Of a stretch of 5,258 bases of DNA, positions 1-5,258 are shown piece after piece. Each line of letters begins with the position of its first letter. The stretch's first letter is position 1. Source of the stretch: Rhizobiaceae bacterium UBA1291 (GTDB lineage: Bacteria > Pseudomonadota > Alphaproteobacteria > Rhizobiales > Rhizobiaceae). Where the stretch lies: contig DBUL01000210.1 of assembly GCA_002307905.1 (NCBI GenBank), positions 1 to 5,258 on the forward strand, given 5' to 3'. Made by a program: the position numbers and the translations under genes. The notes under the pieces are model-generated. The model did no database searches. It worked only from the letters and a program-made list of their open reading frames with translations, and was not told the origin of the DNA.

Positions 1-2874
1 CCAGTGGCCACCGAGAATGCCGATGAAGGTCAGCGGGATTGGCGTCAGGATGACGAGCGGCACCTTGAACGAGCCGAACTGGGCAACGACCAGGATATAG
101 ATCCCGAGCAGGGCAACCATGAAGGCGGCGCCCATGTCGCGGAAGGTGACCCAGGTCACTTCCCATTCGCCATCCCACAGAAGCACCGACTTGTTCTGGT
201 CCATCGGCTGCCCGTGCAGGGCGATTTCCGGCTTTTCAAGCCCGGTCCAGTCCTGTTTGTCGAGCGCCTCGTGAACGGCGAGCATGCCGTAAAGCGGTGC
301 TTCGTAGTCGCCGGCGAGCTCGGCCGTAACCATTTCGGCATAGCGGCCATTGTGGCGGAAAATCGGGAACGAAGCCTGTTCTTCCCTGACGCGGATGACG
401 TCACCGAGTTCGACCACCGAGCGGGAACCCGGCAGAAGGTTGGCGGGGATCGGCGTCGAGAGGAACGCCTCGTCGAAGACCTTGGCACCCTTCGGTCGGC
501 TGATGACGATCGGGATCGGCGCACGGCTGTCGCCGCGGTGCGAATAGCCGAGCGTGGTCGAGGCATTGAGAATCGACAGTGTGTCGAACACGTCGCTTTC
601 CGAGACACCAAAGAAGTCGAGGTCGTCACCGGAGATCGTGGCGCGAAGACGGCGGGCCGGCTGGCCATAGCTGTCGTCCACGTCGACGATGAAGGGGACC
701 GACTTGAAGGCGGCCTTGACCTTTTCCGCGGTGGCGCGACGGGTGGTGGCATCCGGGCCATAGATTTCGGCGAGAAGGGTGGCCATGACCGGCGGACCTG
801 GCGGCGGTTCGACGACCTTCAGCGAGGTTCCTTCCGGTACTTCAACTTCGGCGAGCAGCCGCTGGCGGAGATCAAGCGCGATCTCGTGGCTCGAGCGGTC
901 ACGCTCGGACTTGGGCGCCAGGTTGATCTGCACGTCGCCCATCTCGGGTTTCGAGCGCAGATAGGCGTGACGCACCAGGCCGTTGAAATTAAACGGCGCT
1001 GCCGTTGCGGCATGGGTCTGGACGCTCAGAACCTCGGGCGTGTCGAGCGTCACCTTTGCAACGGCCTGCGCAACCGCATCGGTGGCCTCGACGGACGAGC
1101 CTTCAGGCAGGTCGATCGTCACCTGCAGTTCGGACTTGTTGTCGAAGGGCAGCAGCTTGACGGTGACATCCTTGGTGTAGAACAGCGCCAGCGAGCCGAG
1201 GGTGGCGACGCCGACCAGCAGCAGGAAGATCCAGCTGTTTCTCTTGCTCGCCAGGATCGGGCTCGCAACCCTTGCATACCCCGCACCGAGAATGCCACCG
1301 GTCGCATGGGCATCGTCGTGGTGGAGCTTGGCCTTGCCGGCGATCTTCAGCATCAGCCAGGGAGTCACGACAACGGCGACGAAGAAGGAGAAGATCATCG
1401 CGGCCGAGGCATTGGCCGGGATCGGGCTCATATAAGGGCCCATCATGCCGGAGACGAACATCATCGGCAGGAGGGCGGCGACGACGGTGAGCGTCGCGAC
1501 GATGGTCGGGTTGCCGACTTCGGCAACCGCATCGATCGCCGCCTGACGGCGGTCCTTGCCGTCGTTGAAGCCCCAATGACGGGCGATATTCTCGATCACG
1601 ACGATCGCGTCATCGACAAGAATGCCGATCGAAAAGATCAGCGCGAACAGCGAAACGCGGTTCAGCGTATAGCCCATCAGGTTGGCGGCAAACAGCGTCA
1701 GCAGGATGGTGACGGGAATGACGATCGCAACGACGAGGGCTTCGCGCCGGCCGATCGACACCCAGACAAGCGCGATGATCGAGAGTGTCGCCAGGCCAAG
1801 GTGGAAGAGAAGCTCATTCGCCTTCTCATTCGCCGTTTCGCCGTAGTTGCGCGTCACCTCCACATCCATGCTGTCCGGGATCAGGTTGCCCTTGAGCTCC
1901 TCGACACGGTGGAGGATTTCCTCGGAGACAAGGACGGCATTGGCGCCGGCGCGCTTGGCGAGCGCAAGCGTGACCGCAGGCACGCGTTTCAGCTCACCGT
2001 TTTCGCCGCGGGTAACCGTCGAGGCGCGGGCCTCCGCCATGTCAGTGACGAAGGAAACATCAGCGACGTCGCGCACATAGACCGGGCGGTTGTCGCGGGT
2101 CGTCAGCAGAAGATTGCCAATTTCGGTCGGCGTGGACAGCGTTTCACCGGCCACGAGCTCAATCTGCTGCCCGGCATTGCGCACCAGACCTGTCGAGAAC
2201 GAGCGGTTCGCAGCCGTCACCTTGGCGGAGAGCTGCTGCAGCGTCACGCCGTAGAGAGCGAGCTTTTCCGGCGCGGGTGCGATGCGGATTGCGTCGCCTG
2301 TCTCGCCGACGAGATAGCTCAGGCCAACATCATCGATCTTCGCCATCTCGACGCGCAATTCGCGGGCGATACGGGTGAGAGCTGTAGCATCCACGCCTGC
2401 GCCTTTGTCGGCGGACGGGGTGAGCGTCAGGGAAACGATCGCCACGTCGTCGATCGTGCGGCCGACCACCAGCGGTTCGGGAATGCCGACCGGGATCGAA
2501 CTCATGTTAGCGCGAATCTTGTCGTGGACGCGCAGCACCGCCGAATCACCCGAAGTGCCGACTATGAAACGGGCAGTTACCATGACCTGATCGTCAGAGG
2601 TCTGGGAATAGACGTGCTCGACGTCGTTGATGCCCTTGATGATCGTTTCCAGCGGCTCGGTGACGAGCTTGACCGCGTCTTCGGCCTTCAGGCCGTCGGC
2701 ACGGACGATGATGTCGACCATCGGCACAGAGATCTGCGGCTCCTCCTCGCGCGGCAGTGTCAGAAGCGCGACGAGGCCGAGCGCGAAGGCGGTGATGAGG
2801 AAGAGCGGGGTAAGCGGCGAGGTGATGAAGCCCTTTGTCAGGGCGCCCGCAATACCGAGACTGGGAACCTTCAT
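1..2874 (-). CDS. RND-superfamily efflux permease, inner-membrane subunit (C-terminus beyond window)
   Basis: This is the proton-driven inner-membrane pump of a tripartite efflux system. The frame is open from ATG at 2874 to the window edge: 958 residues of a family usually about 1,030-1,100 long. TM1 lies near residues 21-40 and is followed by PREEEPQI at 41-48, usual for RND pumps. A large periplasmic domain spans about 41-353. TM2-TM6 lie between about 354 and 510, TM7 near 546-566, a second periplasmic domain near 567-910, and TM8-TM9 near 912-955. TM10-TM12 are missing only because the window ends. TM4 carries GILVDDAIVVIEN with adjacent Asp421-Asp422, matching the proton-relay pair of AcrB-like (HAE) pumps; CusA-like metal pumps have a single Asp here. 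The partner lysine expected in TM10 is not visible. The start overlaps the adaptor stop by ATGA, with AGAGG about 10 nt upstream, so coupled translation is likely. Family is certain; the substrate is unknown. Confidence 0.95.
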   Translation of the reverse strand, partial: MKVPSLGIAGALTKGFITSPLTPLFLITAFALGLVALLTLPREEEPQISVPMVDIIVRADGLKAEDAVKLVTEPLETIIKGINDVEHVYSQTSDDQVMVTARFIVGTSGDSAVLRVHDKIRANMSSIPVGIPEPLVVGRTIDDVAIVSLTLTPSADKGAGVDATALTRIARELRVEMAKIDDVGLSYLVGETGDAIRIAPAPEKLALYGVTLQQLSAKVTAANRSFSTGLVRNAGQQIELVAGETLSTPTEIGNLLLTTRDNRPVYVRDVADVSFVTDMAEARASTVTRGENGELKRVPAVTLALAKRAGANAVLVSEEILHRVEELKGNLIPDSMDVEVTRNYGETANEKANELLFHLGLATLSIIALVWVSIGRREALVVAIVIPVTILLTLFAANLMGYTLNRVSLFALIFSIGILVDDAIVVIENIARHWGFNDGKDRRQAAIDAVAEVGNPTIVATLTVVAALLPMMFVSGMMGPYMSPIPANASAAMIFSFFVAVVVTPWLMLKIAGKAKLHHDDAHATGGILGAGYARVASPILASKRNSWIFLLLVGVATLGSLALFYTKDVTVKLLPFDNKSELQVTIDLPEGSSVEATDAVAQAVAKVTLDTPEVLSVQTHAATAAPFNFNGLVRHAYLRSKPEMGDVQINLAPKSERDRSSHEIALDLRQRLLAEVEVPEGTSLKVVEPPPGPPVMATLLAEIYGPDATTRRATAEKVKAAFKSVPFIVDVDDSYGQPARRLRATISGDDLDFFGVSESDVFDTLSILNASTTLGYSHRGDSRAPIPIVISRPKGAKVFDEAFLSTPIPANLLPGSRSVVELGDVIRVREEQASFPIFRHNGRYAEMVTAELAGDYEAPLYGMLAVHEALDKQDWTGLEKPEIALHGQPMDQNKSVLLWDGEWEVTWVTFRDMGAAFMVALLGIYILVVAQFGSFKVPLVILTPIPLTFIGILGGHW

Positions 2875-3854
2875 GGCAGCAGGACCTCTTCGCCGGCGGC
2901 AAGGCCGGTCAGGATTTCGGTCATTTCCTTGCCGTCGAACAGTATCGGCTTGGCGGTGACGACGGCGCGCTCGGCGGCACGTTCACCGGATTTGACCGTG
3001 ACATAATCGACACCAAAGCGGTTCGTTAGAGCGCTGAGCGGCAACAGCAGCGCATCGCGCTCGCCGACGGGAACGCGGACCAGCAGGCGCTTGTTGACGA
3101 AGGTAGTCGGCAGGTTCTCGACCTCGACATCGGCGATTACGCGACCATTGTCGATTTCCGGATAGATTTTGGCCAGGCGTCCGGTGCTTTCATGGCCGTT
3201 GCCGCTGTCGATCTCGATGGAGGCATCCTGACGCAACAGATCGGCATGGCGCTCAGGGATCGCCAGACGGAGGAAGAAGCCGCCGCCGCCGATCGTCGCG
3301 ACCGGTTCACCCGCCATGATGACGGCGTCCTGGGTGACCGGAACGGTCAACACCTTGCCGTCGGCGGGCGCCAGAACCGCGCCCTCTTTGCCCTGCTCTA
3401 CAACAACCGAACGCTGGGCTTCGGCCGCGGCAATCTGGTTGCGCACCACATCGACCTGCGTACGAAGCGCATCCAGCCGCTGGGCGGTCGTGACGCCACG
3501 CTTGATCAGTTCCTCGCCACGCGTCAGTTCCGACTGTGCGTTCTCCAGGGACGCGCGCAGACCGAGCAATTGCGCTTCGATCGCGGCGATCTGGAAGTCG
3601 ATCTTGTCGTCCTTGACCACGGCGATGACGTCGCCAGCCTTGACGGCGTCGCCTTCCGTTACCTTGAGGTCAATGACAGTGCCGCCGATCCGGGCCCGTG
3701 CCGCAACGCTGTCGCGCGCTTCGACACGGCCATAGACGGCTTTCCATTCAGGGACCTTCACCGCGTCGAGGCGAATTGCCTCAGCCGCGAAAGAGCCGGT
3801 CGACAGGAGCGACAGGCCGAAGATGGCGGAACGCGCGAGCGCCTTGGCTTTCAT
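2871..3854 (-). CDS. RND efflux periplasmic adaptor (HlyD/membrane-fusion protein family)
   Basis: This periplasmic adaptor should bridge the downstream RND permease to an outer-membrane channel. It has 327 residues, at the short end for the family. Residues 1-23 look like a Sec signal peptide: basic MKAKALAR start, hydrophobic core, then GSFA|AEA as a likely signal peptidase I site. No lipobox cysteine is present, so it is probably not a lipoprotein, unlike AcrA. The first lipoyl half is near 50-80 (ARIGGTVIDLKVTEGDAVKA). An alpha-helical hairpin rich in Ala, Gln, Leu and Glu follows at about 85-150. The second lipoyl half is near 157-190 (VLAPADGKV), a beta-barrel domain at about 192-262, and a membrane-proximal domain at 263-327. 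Upstream of ATG lies AAAGGAAA at a suitable distance. The gene begins 25 bp after the DUF2892 gene, and its TGA overlaps the permease ATG. The outer-membrane partner is not in the window. Confidence 0.94.
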   Translation of the reverse strand: MKAKALARSAIFGLSLLSTGSFAAEAIRLDAVKVPEWKAVYGRVEARDSVAARARIGGTVIDLKVTEGDAVKAGDVIAVVKDDKIDFQIAAIEAQLLGLRASLENAQSELTRGEELIKRGVTTAQRLDALRTQVDVVRNQIAAAEAQRSVVVEQGKEGAVLAPADGKVLTVPVTQDAVIMAGEPVATIGGGGFFLRLAIPERHADLLRQDASIEIDSGNGHESTGRLAKIYPEIDNGRVIADVEVENLPTTFVNKRLLVRVPVGERDALLLPLSALTNRFGVDYVTVKSGERAAERAVVTAKPILFDGKEMTEILTGLAAGEEVLLP

Positions 3855-3879
3855 GGGAGTTTCCTTTGAACAGGTATGC

Positions 3880-4080
3880 TCAGAACGCGCAGCCAGCGCG
3901 AAAGCCGAGCTTCTTGAAGATCGCCGCCGCCGGGCAGAAGCCGGTAAAGGCTGACTGAAACATGTTAGCGCCGATGAACACGGTGAACCACATGAAATAC
4001 GGATGGACGAAAGCCGTCAGAAGAACGGAAACCAGAACCATTACGCCGGCAAAGGCCAGCACGGCACGATCGAGAGACAT
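3880..4080 (-). CDS. DUF2892 (YgaP-like transmembrane domain) small inner-membrane protein
   Basis: This 66-residue protein has two predicted membrane helices, near 6-25 (AVLAFAGVMVLVSVLLTAFV) and 27-45 (PYFMWFTVFIGANMFQSAF). The stretch GANMFQSAFTGFCPAAAIFKKLG is the hallmark of DUF2892 proteins, which also form the membrane part of the E. coli rhodanese YgaP. Two cysteines, C49 in the FCP motif and C64 near the end, could be redox or persulfide active, but that is inference. The chosen start (ATG at 4080) has GGAGG at 4090-4086 with a 5-nt spacer. An in-frame ATG at 4092 would put that site inside the coding region. The frame is open to 4272, but the extension crosses the AT-rich promoter region and lacks family similarity. 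It is the first gene of the operon with the adaptor and permease. The molecular function of free-standing DUF2892 proteins is poorly known; sulfur-related contexts are common. Confidence 0.88.
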   Translation of the reverse strand: MSLDRAVLAFAGVMVLVSVLLTAFVHPYFMWFTVFIGANMFQSAFTGFCPAAAIFKKLGFRAGCAF

Positions 4081-4093
4081 AGCAACCTCCATG

Positions 4094-4123
4094 GATATAT
4101 ATCTACATATATTCGTATATACG
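4094..4123. promoter_or_regulatory. AT-rich palindromic operator candidate overlapping the operon promoter
   Basis: A sharply AT-rich tract sits in otherwise GC-rich DNA. It contains a perfect 10-bp palindrome, CGTATATACG (4114-4123), that covers the proposed -10 box. Further TA-alternating words follow between it and the ribosome binding site, including ATATAT flanking GTAG on the minus strand. Overlap with -10 and the start site is the usual layout for repression. AT-rich palindromes of this kind are bound by ArsR-family repressors such as BigR and SqrR, which regulate operons with DUF2892 genes elsewhere. The regulator is not in this window, so the assignment is inference; an AT-rich promoter without a dedicated repressor is possible. 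Confidence 0.4.
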
Positions 4124-4142
4124 ATGGTTGGCGCAGTCGCAA
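4114..4142 (-). promoter_or_regulatory. Putative sigma-70-type promoter of the DUF2892-adaptor-permease operon
   Basis: Reading the minus strand, TTGCGA (4142-4137) and TATACG (4119-4114) are separated by exactly 17 bp, close to consensus for a housekeeping promoter. The implied transcription start, near 4107, gives a leader of roughly 27 nt with GGAGG just before the ATG at 4080. This is pattern matching only, but the boxes lie in the expected place and no alternative nearby is as good. Confidence 0.5.
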
Positions 4143-4358
4143 GAGCTATTTGCAGTGGTCCCGGATGAAGATAGGCGTCAGGCGACAACACCCTGTCTGA
4201 ACGGACGGTTGTTCTGCCGTATGGGACTTGGAGCCCGGACTTTTTGCAAGGCGCGGCATCAAGGACTTGCACGTTCGGCCAGTGCGATGAACGGCATCAT
4301 TCCCTTCAGATCCGAGCAGGAAGCAAATCCTTCCGAGGTCGGTTCAGTTGCGCTTGCA

Positions 4359-4374
4359 GTTTTCGGACGGAAAC
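4359..4374. promoter_or_regulatory. Imperfect inverted repeat upstream of the MFS gene, possible operator
   Basis: The 16-bp sequence GTTTTCGGACGGAAAC has 7-bp arms around a 2-bp centre, with one T/G mismatch between arms. It lies about 85 bp upstream of the MFS start and just upstream of the likely promoter zone. A further GAAAC follows at 4382-4386 and a GTTTC at 4410-4414. The shape would suit a LacI- or TetR-type regulator, but short imperfect repeats occur by chance and no regulator gene is visible here. Confidence 0.25.
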
Positions 4375-4397
4375 AAAATGTGAAACTGCCGCGGGCC

Positions 4398-4426
4398 TTT
4401 GCCGTTGCCGTTTCAATCGATTTAAA
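4398..4426 (+). promoter_or_regulatory. Weak candidate promoter of the MFS gene
   Basis: TTTGCC (4398-4403) and TTTAAA (4421-4426), 17 bp apart, are the best -35/-10 pair I can find close to the MFS start. They would place transcription near 4433, about 25 nt before the ATG. Both boxes match consensus poorly, so this is only a pointer. The short AT-rich word at 4421-4429 is the only one in this half of the gap. Confidence 0.22.
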
Positions 4427-4446
4427 TAGAGTGCCGCAAGAATTCC

Positions 4447-4451
4447 AGGAG
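4447..4451 (+). promoter_or_regulatory. Ribosome binding site that fixes the MFS start
   Basis: AGGAG followed by a purine-rich 6-nt spacer leads directly into ATG at 4458. The reading frame is open far upstream, so this site is the main reason for choosing 4458 over the in-frame ATGs at 4287 and 4221, neither of which has a comparable sequence before it. Confidence 0.65.
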
Positions 4452-4457
4452 AGGGCG

Positions 4458-5258
4458 ATGGCGGAGACGACCAACGACGGTGGCGCGCAGGTGCGCGGCA
4501 GATATTTCACCAGGACGCGGGCAGCGGTTTCGCTGCTGTTTTTTCTGAACGGCCTGATGATGGGGGCCTGGGCGCCGAAAATTCCGATTTTCGCCAAGGC
4601 GCTTTCCTTGAGCGAGGCGCATCTCGGCATCATGCTGTTCGTTTTCGGCATTGGGTCCTTGTTGATGATGCCTATCGCCGGCGTACAGATCGCGCGGTTC
4701 GGCTCGAGCCGCGTGGTCCTGACGGCCGCGGTTCTGTTTATCCCGACGATCATCGGTGTCACCCTGATGACTTCACTCTGGGCCGGCGCCTTTGCAATCT
4801 TCCTATTTGGCGGCTTGAGCGGAGCAATGGACGTGGCGATGAATGCCAATGCCGTTGAAGTCGAACGCTCGATGCGCCGTTCGATCATGTCGTCCTGCCA
4901 CGCTTTCTGGAGTCTGGGGGGCCTCGTGGGAGCGGCGACCGGCGGTCTGCTGATCACGGCGCTAGGCGCGCTCGGCCACGCGCTGCTGGTGGCCGGCGTC
5001 GCGGTCGCTCTCCTAGCGATTGCCCGACCGATGATCCTCGTCGACCGGCCGCATCCCTCCGAACGCCGTGAGCGCACGAGACTGCCGCTTTCGCCGCTCC
5101 CTTGGCTCATCGGGCTCGTCGCCCTTTTTTCGATGATCCCGGAGGGAGCGATCCTCGACTGGGGTGCGCTCTATCTCGGGAATGAACTGTCCGCATCGAC
5201 GGCGCATTCGGGCTTTGCTTTCGCCGCCTTCTCGCTTGCCATGGCGGCGATGCGCTTT
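4458..5258 (+). CDS. MFS transporter, YbjJ-like subgroup (C-terminus beyond window)
   Basis: This is a major facilitator superfamily permease, of which 267 residues (about seven to eight of twelve helices) are visible. A short polar N-terminus (1-21) precedes TM1 near 22-45, which holds the sequence NGLMMGAWAPKIP. TM2 is near 55-75. The TM2-TM3 loop, G75, R80, G82 and R85, fits MFS motif A in degenerate form. TM3-TM4 lie near 86-121, then MDVAMNANAVEVE (124-136), usual in YbjJ/FucP-like members. SSCHAFWSLGGLVG (145-158) leads into TM5, and TM6 is near 172-192. A basic cytoplasmic loop (197-208) precedes TM7, where MIPEGAILDWGALYL (226-240) is another family signature. The start has AGGAG at 4447-4451 with a 6-nt spacer. 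The frame is also open upstream (ATGs at 4287 and 4221), but these lack a ribosome binding site, and the codons there (TTA, AGA, CAA) are unlike the gene. Substrate not deducible; YbjJ-like proteins are mostly putative exporters or sugar-type permeases. Confidence 0.9.
   Translation, partial: MAETTNDGGAQVRGRYFTRTRAAVSLLFFLNGLMMGAWAPKIPIFAKALSLSEAHLGIMLFVFGIGSLLMMPIAGVQIARFGSSRVVLTAAVLFIPTIIGVTLMTSLWAGAFAIFLFGGLSGAMDVAMNANAVEVERSMRRSIMSSCHAFWSLGGLVGAATGGLLITALGALGHALLVAGVAVALLAIARPMILVDRPHPSERRERTRLPLSPLPWLIGLVALFSMIPEGAILDWGALYLGNELSASTAHSGFAFAAFSLAMAAMRF

Larger units (their letters stand above)
4081..4457. other. Divergent intergenic region between the efflux operon and the MFS gene
   Basis: This 377-bp gap separates two divergent genes and should hold both promoters. 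The left end (4081-4142) holds the operon ribosome binding site, AT-rich palindrome and promoter candidate. The right end (4359-4457) holds the inverted repeat, weak promoter and MFS ribosome binding site. Between about 4143 and 4358 I see no convincing gene, tRNA, repeat or terminator. Frames across it are open on both strands but lack ribosome binding sites and recognisable protein sequence. Confidence 0.7.

Noticed and set aside
4..3006. A 1,000-codon plus-strand open frame covering the permease and the end of the adaptor
   Set aside because: It is antisense to a clear RND permease and adaptor. Its product is a low-complexity mix of Arg, Asp, Glu, His and Gly with no domain or membrane pattern, as expected from the complement of GC-rich codons with strong third-position bias.
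3192..3869. A 225-codon plus-strand open frame over the adaptor gene
   Set aside because: Antisense shadow of the adaptor, with no recognisable domain. The minus-strand product has a signal peptide and full adaptor architecture.
4184..4213. ACAAC and GTTGT words as a possible second operator
   Set aside because: The 5-bp arms are separated by about 18 bp and lie away from either promoter; such a match is likely by chance.
4220..4246. GGGACTTGGAGCCC followed by CGGACTTTTT as a possible terminator
   Set aside because: Only about three base pairs can form before the T-run, and a terminator is not expected between divergent promoters.
4081..4272. N-terminal extension of the DUF2892 frame up to an ATG at 4272, giving 130 residues
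   Set aside because: The extension runs through the promoter-like AT-rich region and has no similarity to the family. The ATG at 4080 has a strong GGAGG and gives the usual short DUF2892 length.
4259..5110. A 283-codon minus-strand open frame opposite the MFS gene
   Set aside because: Its product is Ser/Arg/Ala/Thr-rich with no family resemblance, while the plus strand encodes an evident MFS protein with a good ribosome binding site.

Overview
The window looks like chromosomal or large-replicon DNA from an alphaproteobacterium, probably of the Rhizobiales. The grounds are high GC, GC-rich third codon positions, purine-rich ribosome binding sites and the character of the encoded proteins. No taxonomic marker gene is present, so the placement is an inference.

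Two divergent transcription units are separated by a 377-bp non-coding gap (4081-4457). The left unit occupies 1-4080 on the minus strand. In transcription order it holds a 66-aa two-helix membrane protein of the DUF2892 / YgaP transmembrane type (3880-4080), a 327-aa periplasmic adaptor of the HlyD/RND membrane-fusion type (2871-3854), and an RND-superfamily inner-membrane permease (2874 down to 1). The permease is cut by the window edge after 958 residues. Spacing is tight: 25 bp between the first two genes, then a 4-bp ATGA overlap between adaptor and permease. This indicates one operon with translational coupling. No outer-membrane channel gene (TolC type) and no regulator gene lie inside the window.

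The right unit starts at 4458 on the plus strand. It encodes a major facilitator superfamily permease resembling the YbjJ-type subgroup, cut by the right edge after 267 residues.

The gap carries two regulatory-looking patches. Just upstream of the DUF2892 gene, a short AT-rich tract (4094-4121) contains a perfect 10-bp palindrome overlapping a plausible -10 box. That layout suits a repressor, possibly of the ArsR family (BigR/SqrR/YgaV type) that controls DUF2892 genes in other proteobacteria. Nearer the MFS gene is a separate imperfect inverted repeat with several GAAAC/GTTTC words.

Adaptor and permease should form the inner two parts of a proton-driven tripartite efflux pump. The DUF2892 protein heading the operon hints at a link to sulfur or thiol stress, but the substrate cannot be read from the sequence. 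The long plus-strand open frame over the operon (4-3006) is a compositional shadow of the minus-strand genes. The most interesting point is the operon plus its operator-like site; nothing here is clearly an undescribed system.
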